From the NCBI RefSeq assembly GCF_902686445.1, contig NC_062218.1:11507015-11571014 (forward strand): a stretch of DNA of 64,000 bases, given 5' to 3'. Origin of the DNA: Sciurus carolinensis (Eukaryota; Chordata; Mammalia; Rodentia; Sciuridae). Shown one piece after another: positions 10,442-23,599 of this stretch. Position numbers and translations under genes: made by a program. The first letter of the stretch is position 1, and each line of letters starts with the position of its first letter. The notes below the pieces were generated by a model, which ran no database searches, had not been told where the DNA came from, and saw only the letters and a program-made list of their open reading frames with translations.

Positions 10442-12639
10442 TTCCAGAGATAAATAACCTGAAGAATAATAAGAGCTAGAACTGATACCATACAGTGGAG
10501 AAGCAGGAAATACACGTGGAAACTATGTGATTACATTTAGGTGTCCCTGGATTCTTACCCAAATGTGATGTGAGTAAATAAATGCAGTGACCCAAACATG
10601 AGACGCAACGGCTACTGGAGGTTCAGGTTGCTCAGAAATAAGAATCTGCATCACATTGCTGTGAAAACCACCGAGACCAGCCGAGGTCCAAGCCGAGGGT
10701 GAGAGGACTTCAGAAGTGGCTTTAGTATAGGAGGGCGGAAGTGAGTACCAGTGTCAATCTTGAGACCAGCTGCACAAGAGGGGTCCAGTGCATCCCCTGG
10801 ACTGCAGGCCAGGCCAGATTCCTCTGCAGGAAGTCAGTGCAGGCTTCTGGAAGGGTGGGCCAAGGCCCCAGGAGCAGGCCTGCAGACTGCAGCTCCTGTT
10901 CCTCTTCTCCCTCCCACCCTCCTTCCTCGGGTGCACAACCTGAAGGCTTCTTCTGCCTGCTCTCCATTTATTTCCCCCCATTTGACCTCTTACATTTATT
11001 ACTTCATCCCAACATAGTCCTCGAGGACCCAACTCTCCCTGCATGGAAGGGTACTTAGATCCAGAGATGGTCAAGTCATGCAGAAAACCTGATGAGATGG
11101 AAACAGGAAGTCACTGAACACATCTCTACTTCTTTCTTTTACTGAATATAAAGAAAAATCTCTAAAACTGTTTGATGCTTATCTTATTTGGGGTATAAGT
11201 AAAAAAAAAAAAAAAAATTACAGTGTTAACCTAAGTATGGGGAAAACTTTTCCAGAATATTATTGTGACCCTTTCCTTGGAAGGGAAATTTTTAAAACTG
11301 ACAAAAGTTTAGGTTTGGCATTGATGAATCACAAGTCATATCTGCACAAGAAATCAGAGGTAACTTTATGCTGGTCAGAAAAACTGAGCCACTTGAGTGC
11401 TGTGGTTCCCTTCAATCACAATACTATAGTTTAACCCATAACAATCTGGGCCTTATACAGGATTTGGGGAGGAAGTGTCAATGAAGAAAAATAATTGCCC
11501 TGGGTTAAACAGGTCTGGGTGAAGACCAGTCAAGATGAAGCCTGCTTGGAATGGATATTTTAGAGGATGGGGGGAGGGGAGAGGCAGGTCTCCAGCTAGA
11601 CATGCTTGTTCAGATGATAATTTAGGTTCCATTTCAAACTTCATAACTTTCCTGTAAAAAGAACCCAAATAAGAGATACAGAAAAAAAAAAAAAAAAAAA
11701 AAAAAAAGAACACTGTACCCAAGTCACTGTGCAAGAACCTGTTACTACCACACCACATGGATTCTAAGAGAGTGCTCTTCAACCCTCAACTAGCTTACCT
11801 TGACCCAGGAGGAGATGCAGGAAAGGACAGCTGTTTTCCCTCCTCTCTCTTCCTTCTTCATCCACAATGCCCCAAAATATTCCCTTTTCTTAAAATAAAT
11901 AAATAAACAAACAAAGAGTTGGTCATAAAATTTCAGACCCACACTAGGGAGAATTTAGGTAAGTCTAATTTGAATTTCAAAACCTGGTCTTTAAGTAAAG
12001 CTTTTTCACTCCTTGAATAAAACTGGAGCTCTATTAGATTGACTTGGTCATGTGACACAGAGAAGGTGAAATTAGAAATTTCGTGGGGGATAGATTTACA
12101 TGCATTATGAGATTGTTTCTTTGACAAGGTCACCTTCAAGATGCATCTGGAAAGTTTGTATGTAGTAATTAGCACCTGATCTGGGCCTTGGGAAATGTAT
12201 AAGGTTTGAATGGGTGGGAAACAGATGTGTGTTTCATGTGAAAATAGGAAGATAGGAGCATATTCACAGAGCTAGGGAATCTAGTAACCACTGTGTTATC
12301 AGATAGGGGTGACATGGGACTAAGAGATAAGATTCAGAACACAAGCATGTTTTCTTAATTTTCCTGAGTGAGGGCTTTGTTGAAACCTTGATACCCACCC
12401 CTCCTCTCCTCCCCCTGACTCTCCATGCTCTCCCCATCCTGGAGGGGCCAACGGAAGAGGCACCCCAAAGATGCAGCCCCAGAGTGCATTTCATTATCCA
12501 CAACTGTCTTTCCTTTTTTCAATTAAGCAAAGGATACCTTTGAACTACATTTTTTTTGTTTGTTTGTTTAATCTCCCCATCCCCTTTACTCTGAGTCTTT
12601 CTATGGCAAGTTATTTTGCATAAATTCCTAAATATTATT
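10442..12639. other. No recognised gene or repeat; two long A runs
   Basis: Mostly unique sequence. A runs lie at about 11201-11217 and 11682-11706, with an AAAT/AAAC tract near 11894-11915. Overlapping frames of about 90-106 codons on both strands at 10.72-11.07 kb come from GC-richer sequence (CTGCAGG-rich) and show no protein similarity I can name. Confidence 0.4.
11682..11706. repeat. Poly-A run (about 25 bp)
   Basis: An uninterrupted A run in otherwise unique sequence. No SINE body precedes it on the plus strand, so it may be the tail of an unrecognised retrocopy or simple expansion. Confidence 0.9.
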
Positions 12640-13170
12640 ATATAGACTAGCAATCTCTGTCCTATGTCCCCTGGATGATTGAAACGTATTTGTGCATAAA
12701 GAACCCAAAGGACACCGTTGCTCACCGTATCATTATTCACAGTAGCCAGGAGGTGCAAGCAGCCCACGGGTCCATGGATGGGTGGACAGATAAGAAAATA
12801 GGGAATATATGTATATTGGAATTTTTTTAGGGAAAGAAATCCTGCCACATGCTACAACATATATGAACCTTGAGAATATGCTAAGTGAAATACGGTAGTC
12901 ACAAAAAAGACAAATATTTTATGATTCCACTTGTATGAGGTATCTGAAGTGTCCAATTTATAGACAAAGAAGGAAGAGGGGGGCCGCCAGGGACTGAGGA
13001 AGGGGAATGGGAAGCTGCTGTTCAGTGGGCACTGAGTTTCAGATTTGCAACATCTGGAAGTTCTAAGAAGTGTTACACAACAGTGTGATTTTTACTTAAC
13101 ACTACCAAACTACGAAATTAATAGTGTTTAATGTGTTAAATCTTATAATAAGTTTTTTTAATCCACAATT
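12640..13170 (+). mobile_element. Old L1 (L1M-type) 3' part
   Basis: Recognised by ordered L1 blocks: ATTCACAGTAGCCAGGAGG, CATGGATGGGTGGACAGATA, CCTTGAGAATATGCTAAGTG and ATTTTATGATTCCACTTGTA, followed by an old-type 3'UTR (CAGATTTGCAACATCTGGA) and an AT-rich end. It is the classic tail of ORF2 and the 3'UTR in ancient L1M elements, heavily mutated and 5'-truncated. Confidence 0.8.
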
Positions 13171-15574
13171 AAAAATGAAAAAGATCAAAAGAGGAAAAAC
13201 ATTTCATTATAACAGCAGATCCTTGAACAAAATATTTGGTGATCACCCATCTTGCCAAAGAGGATCATAAAATTCTCTTATTAAGCAAAAAAGTTAAAAT
13301 GAGTGCCCGAATAGGTGTGGATGGAGCAGAACTTTGCCCTTCCCTGGGTCCCGAGCGCCCTGGAGGACTCCCTGGCGGTAGGAAAGGAGGGCGAGGTCGG
13401 GAAGTGGGGTCCCAGCGAGGTTAACAACGACTGCATTCACTGCTGCGCCAAGCGAGCCTCCGCACCTGCGTTTGTTTTATTGCTTTTTCCCTCTCCCAGA
13501 CCCAAGCCTAAATGCAGACGTGATGGATGCTCCTGTCACACAGAGTGCTGATAACTGTCACACGGCTCCTCCCCACTCGCACTATAATTTCCTTTAGGAG
13601 GTTTGGCTGGCTGTTGCCTGAGCGTGGAAAGAGCCATTCTTGTCAAACTTAGGAGAAAAGAGAGAGAAGAAATATGGATTTGTGAGTCCAGTTTTAAATG
13701 AAGAGGTAGCACGTTCCCTGGAAATATTAAATTAGAGGCCATGATTCAGGCTTCTGGGTCTCAATCTACTCCCGAGTTTTCACATTAAGGAGCAAGACTT
13801 GGAAGAAACACGCCATCTCAATATTTACCAAGAGCACTGGAGGAAAGCACTGGAGCACTCCAAAGAGACTTAGAGAAATAACAAAAGGTACATTTTATTT
13901 CACAGAATGCCAAGTGTCTTCAGTGCCCAAGGCCTTGGAATGGCCATGTTCACAGCCCTTTGAGGGGGACTGTGTCTGCTACGTGGCCTGCTTGGCCAAT
14001 CAGAAAGCAGCTGGGAATCTCATGGAGGGATCATTTGATGGGATCAAATCTAGGAGCAGATCAGCTGATCTGGTTGCAAAATGAAGTCAGTATCAACCTG
14101 ACGGAGTCGGGGGAAGACGAAGGTGAGTTGGGCTGAAGTCTTAAGGCATCGTAAGGCAACTGATGAGATGGCATTGAACACCAGCAAGTGGTTATGACCT
14201 GATGTACAGAAACCTCATCGGAGAAAAGTTAGCAAAGAGGGCACTCGGAAGGCTTCCCAAGACAATAATCCGAGGAGCTCCTGCTGTAAAACGTCATCTT
14301 ATCCAGCTAGTTTGGGGGAAGCATCAGCTTCCAGGCAACTGGGGTAGAAGATCCTTTTAAAAGGGTCATTTCAAAGATTTAGAGTTTATGCAGACGGCTC
14401 CGGTGGGCACCATCTCGAGCACCTTGGAGGAATGAGACTAACCTGCAGCCCTCCATCGAAGAAAACAATTCCCATGATATGACATATCTTCGGTTTTTTG
14501 AAGCCTTGTCGAGTTTCCTACAACTTTACAGATTTTAATTCAGCAAGGACACAAAGCCTCGATACCAAAGTTGAGTTCTTAGACTGGAAAGAAAATCTGC
14601 TTAAGTTTCTCTCTGGCCCTGGAATATTGTTACACGATTCAAAGTTAAAGACCCTATCTAAAATCGAGGCAGCGATTTTATTACCACTGCCTTTTGAAAG
14701 TTCACAGAAGGCTGCGATCGTAAATGTCATTTTCATTAGAATAATGCGCCGCGGACGCACCGCGCAGAATAAGACGAGGCTCGGCTGCCGTTCACCCGTC
14801 TTAATGCTCCAGGGTGCAAGGCTGTCGGTCAGAACCCTGGGCCCCACGTCCTCCCGGCAGGCCAGGTGAGTGTTCACCGAACGGCCGGTCCTCAGCACTG
14901 TCCCAGAGCACACTCGTACTGTGTGAGCTGGGTGGTAAGCTGAGCCCAACAGCAAAGGGACAGCAGGGCTTTCTTCAGAACAGGGCGGTACTCAGGAGCA
15001 CCCAAAGACTGTCTCTGGAGGAAGGTGTGCCCCAAGCGTGTATCTGTGCTGCTGTGCATGTGCGTGTTCCTCCCCAGCGGTCCCGACTCTAGCATGCACG
15101 CGGTGGCTCCTGGTTCATCCTTCAGAACACATGTGCTGAATCCCAGTCCAGGGTGCCACAGAACTTTGCCAGAACCACCGACGCAGCGCAGCCCATGATG
15201 TCGAAAAACTGGCTTCACCAATAAGCATTTTTGTCCCCATTTTATCCATCCAGGTGGCGCCTTCAGAAGATATCTTAAACAACTGAATGCTTTAAGGTAT
15301 GAATCTGAAACCTTTAGGAGAAATCACGGAAATGTGATAACTCACAGTAAAAATGCAGAAATGCTCTCAAGGCCTAGGAAGGCATGAAACCCTTGTATTT
15401 AGGTGCACAGTGTCATGGTCTCCATCCAGGATGCATTCATCTCTGGCTATCCATACCCAGTATCTATAAGTTTCCTGTTCAACTTTATTTGGATTTCGGC
15501 TTACAGGCCAACTCCTCTGAGATTCACCTGTGACTCTAATAAAAGAGCACACCTACCTTGGCATGCTTAGTTTC
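13171..15574. other. Unique, GC-richer block; no supported gene
   Basis: The GC-richer parts are 13.30-13.48 kb and 14.74-14.90 kb, with several CpGs. The longest non-L1 minus-strand frame in this part (145 codons, 14518-14955) overlaps a 123-codon frame on the other strand, a usual sign of chance. A good splice-donor match (CCAG|GTGAGT) lies near 14867. No partner exon, polyadenylation site or known domain can be tied to it. A regulatory element or a non-coding RNA exon is possible but not shown. Confidence 0.35.
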
Positions 15575-15900
15575 GTGTGTCAACCTGACTCAGATATGTG
15601 GCTCAGTCCCTTGGTCAAACACTAATCTAAGTGTTGCTGAGAAGGTATCTTGTAGATGCAACTGAAATATGCAGTTGACTTTTAGAAAAGAGTACCTCAA
15701 TTATGTGGGTGGGCCTCATCTAATCAGTTGTAAGCTTCAGAAAGCAAAAGTTAAGATTCCTCACTGAGTGTCTGCCTCAAGTCTGCACACACAAGTCCTT
15801 CTTGAGTTTTCAATTTACCTGATCTGGTCTAACTGACATAATATGGACTCTCAGGTCCCACAATCACAATCACATGGATGGATTCCTTACAATCTCTCTC
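15575..15900 (+). mobile_element. ERVL-type (MLT2-like) LTR, degraded
   Basis: The start GTGTGTCAACCTGACTCAG, then CTTGGTCAAACACTAATCTA, GTGTTGCTGAGAAGGTAT, GTGGGTGGGCCTCATCTAAT and CAGTTGTAAGC follow in the order of a common mammalian ERVL-type LTR. The 3' side passes into a CT/CA microsatellite. Non-coding. The subfamily name is approximate. Confidence 0.55.
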
Positions 15901-15908
15901 TCTCTACA

Positions 15909-15940
<32 letters not shown>

Positions 15941-15942
15941 GT
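15893..15942. repeat. (TC)n(AC)n dinucleotide microsatellite
   Basis: CTCTCTCTCT is followed by an AC tract of about 20 units with one TAC interruption. It is a compound microsatellite at the 3' end of an old LTR and likely polymorphic. Confidence 0.95.
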
Positions 15943-18900
15943 TCAGGTAAAATAAAAAAAAAATTAATTACACAATTTCCTTTTAGTTTCTAACCTGCTG
16001 ACTTGCCCTAGAAATTTTGAACTCAAGACTGAAACACAAACTCCTACCTGAGTTTGCAGACTCATCAACCCCACAATTCCACAGGGCTCACCCCAGTTCC
16101 CTAAGATGCACTCTGCGTGCACACAGGTGTGCCCTTTCCTCACTGGCTCTGCTTCTCCGCAGAACCCTGACTGGCGTCTCCTCCTCCCTCCTCCTGCCTC
16201 TGCTCCCTCCTCCTGCCCGACAGCCTCAGCACCTCTCCATACACATGCACTTGTCTATTTTCAGTATCATCCAGAACAGTGACCGGGACGGGGCCGGTCT
16301 CAACACACACTCATTTCTGGGATGCATGGGTTCAGCATTGACTTTCACCAACCACTGTCTTAAGTGCTCTGCGTGGATGAAACTCACCCCAGCCCCCAGC
16401 TAGCTGTAAGTTTGATGCAAGGTTTCGCTTCTATCCTGCAAGTGCTGAACTTGGGCACAGAAGGTTGACACTGGGAAACCTACCTCTTGAAGCCACATAA
16501 CAGGGCCGCCCAATCCTGACTCTGAAACTCCATGTCCTAAAGGCCTTTGTCAGAATTTTCAGCCTCCCTGGAATATCATTTGCGTACAGAATCTTCTTTG
16601 CAAAGCTAGAACATCTAATCACTTATAATAATGACGGCTACTCGATCAGCCTGTGATCTTGTGATTCCGTGTGATTCAGAGTCACTCAGCCTAGAAACAA
16701 GGGATTTTCCATTTGAAGGGGAAAATAAGATAAAGGCAATACTGAATATCATCGGATGTTCCATAGACGGGGTTAAAAATAGATTTGGCAAAATTCAAGT
16801 AGTGCAAATTGGTTCACTGGGAAGACACTGAAAGGAAACCCAGGTGAGAGATCATGGGAGACATTTGAAAGTGAAACCACATTTCTATCATCACAATTAT
16901 CCTAGTGAGGAAGAAACCAAAATTGCAGTGAAATAAACCAGAAAGGAGGCAGATCACCAGAAAGCCGATCCTCTGGTGAGCCCAGACTACTACGCTGGAT
17001 GGAAATACTGGCCACTATTAGAACATTTTGCCTCAGACTGGAACTTCCACTGGGTCCTAGAGCCCAGTTCTGCCTCTGTGTCTCCCAGCTTGGCTGAAAA
17101 CTGCCCAGAGTTTCTGGGACTCTGTCCCCACCTAGAGGCCTGACAGAAGTAGGAAGGGATTAGTAGAGTATTGAGCCACTGTGCCCAGAGGAGGGCAAAA
17201 CTCAGCGTGTGCCTCTGTGATGGTCATCGATGAGACACCTCTCAGTGTGTTGTGAGCCCTTACCCAAGGAAGGGAGCAAGCCCGGGAAACAATGGGTTAA
17301 TAAGGTGTCAGCATATAACTTTCTCTTGGGGTGGTGGGTCTTGGTTTCAGTATGATTTTTTTTTTTTTTTTTTTAGGCAAAAATTGCATGGATATTTCTA
17401 CAGCATTATAAAGAAACACGTGCCTCTGTCTCGGCTGATTTGGCAGAGCTGCTGAGCACTGTGGACGGTGTTTGACGGCATCCAACACTGAGTCTCACCT
17501 GGGGCTGAAGGGGCAGGCCACAGTCGGGTGAGGCTCTGTGGTCCCTGCCTGGAAAGGGGTTCTTCCTGTCCGTCATCAGTAGCTTCTTGCTCTCTGTAAT
17601 CCCCACGCCCGCTTCTGGCTTTATGTCTACATTTCTTTTGCTACTGGAAGAAAGGGAAGGGGTGTCCGCCCTTATAACACAAGAAAATTGGTTCTAGATC
17701 ACAGTTGCTCTCTGACAATGACCAGCTGCAGATCCCCAAGGGCCAAAGCTGGCTCTATTGGTTGGAATAATGATGTACTTGATTTGCCAGCTTGTTCCCA
17801 GACTTCTAGAGGGGCAAACATGTCCACTTGGTCTCCTTACCTATTTGAGGATCATTGCCAACACACCTGTAACAAAAGACAGGTTAACAAGAGGAAAGCG
17901 TAACAGTTTCATTTCATTAAAATGTTTTGAGTCACCGAAGCCTCGAAGTAAAGACCCATAGAAAACTTTCTATTGTTACTCTTAGGTTCCATGAAGAATG
18001 GACGGTCGTGTAGGAACTAAGACTAAGAGGGAAACCCAGGCAGGCTGGTCCATTCGGATTCTTTCTGGCCTCTCTGTGTGGCGTTCCTTTTCCCTGCGTG
18101 TGAGGCAGGACACTCTGAAACGAGTGGTGTGATCTACTATCAGATGAGGTGGGTCTGGGGACTTCTCGATGGCTGGCTCTTACAGAGGAAGACGGGGCGT
18201 ACTGGAGGGGGAGTCCCAGGTTTTGCAGCGTCTTTGAGGGAGAGTGGTTCCGGGGAGAGGGTTTGACCCACCATCCTGGAAAAGATAATTCTGTTGTTGA
18301 TGGCCTGACTTGGGGGAAAATGGGATCAGGGAAAAAGAAGGGCCAGGAAAGTCGAAAAGGGACCACAATGTCCTTCTGTTCCCAAGTACTCAGCATGCCA
18401 AAGGGTCCTGCTTTGGGGTATCATCTTCTGAGCCCCCATCCCCTCAGCAGGACTCAACCTATGAAGCCTTTCGACCTTGGGTGTCCACGGGATTGGTGTG
18501 ATATGGTCAACACCTTGCCTCTGGCAAAGGGTCTGTCCCCCGTCTTTATGTGGAGTCCTTCTGTGTTTTGGGAGACTCCACGAGGCTGTCTGAAGACCCA
18601 GACCTGCCTGGCGGCATCTGTGTTGTCATGATGGGATATTCTTGGCGCCATTGGAAATAGGCAGGAGCTGAGAACTGGAGACGGCCACCACCCTCTCCAA
18701 CCAGCTCTGTCCTTTATCATCTTTTACAAAACCTTCCTGGGGCCACTGGAAGGTGTGAACAGGAACTACTGCTGAATAATCAATCACCAGGCGAACTTGG
18801 TCCTCAGTCCCCACATCAGAAATGCCAGTGTTTGGGGAAAATATGTCCATACTTGAGGAAATAGGTCCCTAGGTGCAGTGACAAAAAGAAAGGAATGTGT

Positions 18901-19177
18901 CCCCAAGCTCAAGTGCTCTCTGAGCACTTCCCAAGGTGCGGTCTTCAGGAGGACTCTCCTCTTCATTTCTAGTCTCTGCACAGTCATCTCCTTAGAGGCA
19001 GGACAGGCAGCCAGGGCAGGGACCCGTTCAGCTGGCTCAGGTTGACAAGGTCTCCTCTGAGCAGATGACACTCTCAGTCAGGGAAGGACTGGAAGGCAGA
19101 CTCTACTGTCTCAAGTTATTGCTATTCTCACCATCATGCATATCCACAAGACACTAAGTTAAAAAACTAAGTAAATA
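15943..19177. other. No recognised gene; possible ancient LTR-like material at 17.7-18.9 kb
   Basis: Mostly unique sequence with a T run at about 17357-17376 and pyrimidine-rich repeats of CTCCTCCCTC type near 16.17-16.23 kb. The 160-codon plus frame at 18149-18631 and the 154-codon minus frame at 17932-18396 overlap and resemble no protein I know. Blocks such as AAGACAGGTTAACAAGAGG suggest an old LTR-type repeat, but I cannot place its ends. Confidence 0.3.
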
Positions 19178-19345
19178 GCGGAAAGAAAATTGGGGCAGAG
19201 GGAAGGGAACAAGGGAGGGAGGGAAGGGAAGGGGAAGTACTGGGGGCGGAATTAGAGCAAATTATGCCTTTATAATACATCAAAATGAATCCTAATGTTA
19301 TGTATAACTAAAAAAAAATGCATTTAAAAATAAATAAGAATCCCT
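19178..19345 (+). mobile_element. 5'-truncated L1, 3'UTR tail
   Basis: A G-rich polypurine tract (GGGAGGGAGGGAAGGGAAGG), typical of L1 3'UTRs, is followed by CAAAATGAATCCTAATGTTA, TGTATAACTAAAAAAAAATG and an A-rich tail. The region around 31975-32200 has the same layout (purine-rich tract, then TCATGTATAACTA and an A-rich end). No coding sequence remains. Confidence 0.75.
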
Positions 19346-21964
19346 TTGCGACACCATGCTGCACGTGCTTACCATAAGCTCTCAGTGTGATGAGGCTGCG
19401 CACTAGTTACGTGCTGTAAAACTCAGATCTGCGTATTGTCATCTGGGCACCTTGGCTCCTTAACGTGTCTACAGCACTGCGCAGCGTACACCGAAATGTC
19501 TTTGCCTTCAGAAAGAGGTTAAGGAAGCAGAGATAGATTTGGGTTAGGTGCTGTTGGAAGGAAATTTCCTCTACCAATGGGGAGAATCAGAGTGGGCTCC
19601 GCCCTCCTCTCCAAAATCACACAGGGCGAGTTCCAGTCCTACTGTGTGCCTCCCATCGTACCCACCCCACAGACCCCAGTTCCTCTGATGTGCACCTTCC
19701 CACATTGGAACAAGCTGAATCAACCACATTGGACTCTGCTGTGCTCCCAGAGATCTTTGGCTAATGATGACGGGAGAGGAGACAATGTGGATTATGATGT
19801 ATTGAGTGGAGAAGCTCTTTTGTCTTTTTAAATTTCAAGGTGCATACAAATCAAATGATGGTTTTGTCGAAATGTGAGTTTTGCATTTCGCGAGACTCAG
19901 CAGAACCACCACAAGACTGAGATTAGAAAATACCACTAGAACTTGGGGTTCTTTCCTAGGAAGTTTGATGTTATTCATACCCACTAAGGCAGACAGACGA
20001 GCCCAATATGCAGGCAAGTCTCAGGAATGTCACTCTCTGTCCCAGGGTAGAGAGCAGACGACATCAGGCATGGGGCGATCAGGTAGGAATTGAAGGGGAA
20101 ATCACACTGATGGGCCACAAATGAGAGGAAGAGAATGCACAGAGTCGGCAATGGTCCACGTCCCAGGATCACGGAAGCAGGTAAGGGGAGACTTACCTGT
20201 GGAGCAACCCTTAAGATTAAGGACTGGGCAGTTTAGAGTTGCTCCACCCAGTTACCCAGGTACTAGGGATCTGATCTTATGATGAGGATGTTAACAAGCA
20301 TTTGGCACGTAGATAAAATACACAGTAAGGAGAGACTGAGATCCTGGAATGGAGTCAGCTCCACCTTAAAGGTAGGTCAGAGAGGACAATGGAGGTTTTG
20401 AGATGCAGAAAAGAATGAAGACACAAAAGGGAAGGATGTAAATTATGCACGAAGTGTTAAGGAGTGCGTGTTCTCAGAGAGTTTTTGGGTTCTGCTGACC
20501 TATAGCTTCTCTTGCTGTCTCAGGTCAAGTCAATATCTGTCATAAATTATGCAGGTACATGTCTCCTGTTTCTTCAGTCACCACTTCTCAAACAAAACCC
20601 GCTGGTGCCGAGCACACGCCTGCTCCTTCACCTGCCATTTCAGTCCTTTCCATCACGCAGATGTTGGGTTCCACCACAACAGGGGGTCGAAGAGAGAAGC
20701 TCATGAAGCACCATGATGAATCCCCACTGCCCCACACTCTGGGGCAGCTGCCAACTCACACAGGAGTGTGTTCCCTGCAGGAAGAGGCACCAGCAGCAGC
20801 CATGATGTCCTTGTAGGAACTTCCAAGGAGAATTCTTCACCTTCCAGAGACAGGTTTCTGAATGAGACTGACGACCACATACCCTTCAGTTACAAGGAAG
20901 ATCTTTCCTCTGCTGAATCAGATAAATGGCCTGGCATAAGTATATAAAGAGCATTTTAAGAGCCAGTATTCACTGTTCCTTCCATTTCCCTTTCATTTGA
21001 CCCTAGCCAGGCTTAAGCTTGTGCCCCACCCCTAAGCAACATGGCACATCTGAATGAGAGGAAGGAGCGTCTCCTCTGAGCGTGCAAAGCCCCCACGTGA
21101 TCTCACAGCCGGGCAGAATTCAGCTCAACGATTTGAAAAGACCTTAGTGTATAAAAGAGATTTAGAAGGGCCTCTTTACTCTCCAGCGTCATTCTATTCT
21201 CCAAGTCTCATATTCTCTACTAGGTAACAGCCCCGAGAGTAACTTCCATAGCACAAAGAACTCGCTCACCACCACCAGGTTCAAGGTTACTTCTCTTGAG
21301 GACACCTGCAGGGATTGGCCAGGGTGAAGAGACTGGCCTCAGGGAGGTCAGACAAGACCCGCCTCAGGGTTCAGATTCCAGAGCACGCAGACCACTCCGC
21401 TCCTTCAGGTTGATCTCGTAAGTTTCATTCCCAGTAGGTGAAGATAGAAAACACGGACGAACTCCCCATCTCTGAAACCACAGGCCTCAAGCGCCACCTC
21501 ACCTCCACGCCCCCTGCCCTTCTCCCTGCTCCCATGTCTGGACAGATAGGAGGGAAACTCTGGGACCATTAGAGAGCCTCAGATCTCTAGGAGGCTGGGC
21601 CTCCAAGAAGCTGCCTCCCCTCCGGGTCACAATTTGGAAGGATACTTCAGTCCTTCTGTCTCTTGCAAGGAGACCTATTCAGTGTGCAGGTTTGTTCTTC
21701 TTTGCCCTTGTTGCTTGTAGTTTGGAGAAATAAAAAAAGCCACCAGGGCCTAATCAGCAGCGAGTGCTGGGCGGCATCTACTGCACATGTGCGCAGCGGA
21801 AGGGTCCCCAGCGAGCCTCCCCACCCTGCCCCTTTGCCCTTTTCCCAGGCCCACCCTCCCAGAAGAGCACCATTCTAAATAGCAGCAGCCATAAAACAAT
21901 GTTTTATGTGTTGTTTCAGGTAAGAATCTGTCTCCGAGTAGGGAAAGCATTTCTAAGCATAGAC
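19346..21964. other. No recognised gene or repeat
   Basis: About 2.6 kb of mixed composition with frames no longer than about 95 codons, often paired on opposite strands. Several splice-like sites occur by chance density (for example CAGGTAAG near 21918), but no coding frame supports an exon. Confidence 0.4.
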
Positions 21965-22730
21965 TAAAGACAAGAGAACATATTGTAAAAGATGGATGGG
22001 TTTGATCACATGAAAATTTTAAATGTTTATGCAACCATCACGTCCAAAAGCAAAATATAAAAAGCCCACACCAGGAGAACCTTGGCGCACCATAAGAGAC
22101 CAGTGGCCATCATTCCTAATACACAAATGCTCTTTTGCAGAAGATAGAGAGGACCGTGCCAGTCGGAAAGTGGGCACCATGTGGAAAGCTGATGCACAGA
22201 ACAAAAAATGCACATGGACAATAAAAATATTTCTTAGAGTTCAACGTGTGTGCAAATGAAAGGAACGGACTGTGAATACCAGTTCCATTTTAGCTTGCCA
22301 GGTAAGCCATTATTTTTATAACACTCAGTTCTAGGGAGAAGGGGAGAGGTTTACCAGCAACATCTTTTTTAATAAGTAAACTATCAATACCCATCAGAAA
22401 CCTTAAAAATCTCTATGATGTTTGCCTTACTAATTCTGCTTCTAAGGATTTCTAGTGAGAAAAAACATCAAATATATAAAAGTTATCTATTAATAAAGAT
22501 GTTGACCACAAGGTTATTTATAAAGCAGAGACTGAAAGAGAGAAACCATTTACACACTTAAATATGATGTAACATCCACAGAAAGGAATATCCCTCCTCT
22601 ATTAAAATGCCTGTCTTAAAATAGCATTTGATGCATGAATAGAGAATAAGTTAAAAAGTTATGAAAAGAATGAACTACACACCTACTTTTGCAGGTTTAT
22701 ATTTGAGGACATGTGCATGTGTATTTTCTT
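21965..22730 (+). mobile_element. Old L1M-type ORF2 3' part
   Basis: The succession GAAAATTTTAAATGTTTATG (far end of ORF2), TTCTGCTTCTAAGGATTTCT (protein context 'Phe-Leu-Arg-Ile'), ATGTTGACCACAAGGTTATT and AACATCCACAGAAAGGAATA follows the order of L1M ORF2 sequence toward its 3' end. No frame is open for more than about 80 codons, so it is long dead. Confidence 0.65.
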
Positions 22731-23589
22731 AGCACAACACACACTCACCTTCATTAAGATCTAAAATATTTTTGGAACATTGCCTATTTCAAGTTAGGTT
22801 ATAAATATAAATCTTTTAATAGGTGAGGAAAATTTATAAATTTCAAGACATGGAAAGCAGATAGAATCCTTTAGGATAAAAATGCCAAACATAATTAAAT
22901 TTTGATGTATTCATGCTTCTTCATGTTCACCTGGAAGTGTCTGAGTTGGAGCTGTTTGGAGAGACAGCCCTGAGAGGCGTGGAGCCATGGACTTGGAGAG
23001 ACATGCTGGGGTACCTGTCAACTCTCAGCAGTGATGGCCAGGCTCACAATATCCTTATTCTACATCCTCATCCAACTGAACAATAGAATTTACAAAGTAA
23101 TTCTACATCTGGTGATGGTACTTTTCCATACGAACTTCTCCATCACACGACGTTGAAGACAATCCCCCAACTGATCCAATCGGGTCGAGGTTTCCTGTCA
23201 TCCTTTGTTCTCTGAGAAATGATAGCACCTTTGCAGTTTCTACTGCATGTACGGCAGCGTCCGCATAAGGAGCGTGAATCCTGGTGATGTCGGTCCTGAT
23301 AAGACTCACCTTGCTGTCCCAGAGCCTTGGCCAAGTCTTCTGCCTACATCTGGCCTTGATTGTCAGCCTAGGGTCTTAGAGAACGCCTCCTCACAGAAGA
23401 CCTGCAGTTAGTGCTTACACAGTAGTTAATGCCAATTCAATATTTAGAGGGGTTTAGAAGGGGAAAAAAAAAAAAAAAACTTAAGCCATTTCTGAAGTGC
23501 ATGTAAGAGTTCTGATTTTTATTCCTCATTGGTAATGACAGGGTTAATTTAGTCCAGTCACAACCTCTGTGAGACCCAGTATCTATCTC
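22731..23589. other. No recognised feature; short CpG-bearing stretch near 23.1-23.35 kb
   Basis: Two overlapping minus-strand frames (about 63 and 68 codons, 23103-23334) lie in sequence with a CpG cluster around 23255-23275. One frame has four cysteines in close spacing. I cannot match either to a family, and neither has convincing exon borders. An old processed pseudogene is conceivable. Confidence 0.3.
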
Positions 23590-23599
23590 TGAAAAAATA

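Noticed and set aside
10722..11074. Overlapping 81-106 codon frames as a gene
   Set aside because: Frames on both strands result from GC-rich, stop-poor sequence, with no start context or similarity to support either.
14518..14955. 145-codon minus-strand frame as a coding exon
   Set aside because: There is a comparable frame on the opposite strand, no family resemblance, and no paired splice acceptor or polyadenylation context.
18149..18631. 160-codon plus-strand frame as a gene
   Set aside because: It overlaps a 154-codon minus frame, matches no domain I know, and lies in sequence that may be an old repeat. Frames of this length are expected by chance in 64 kb.
21900..21935. Splice donor CAGGTAAG as an exon end
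   Set aside because: The motif alone is common by chance, and no upstream coding frame or acceptor supports it.
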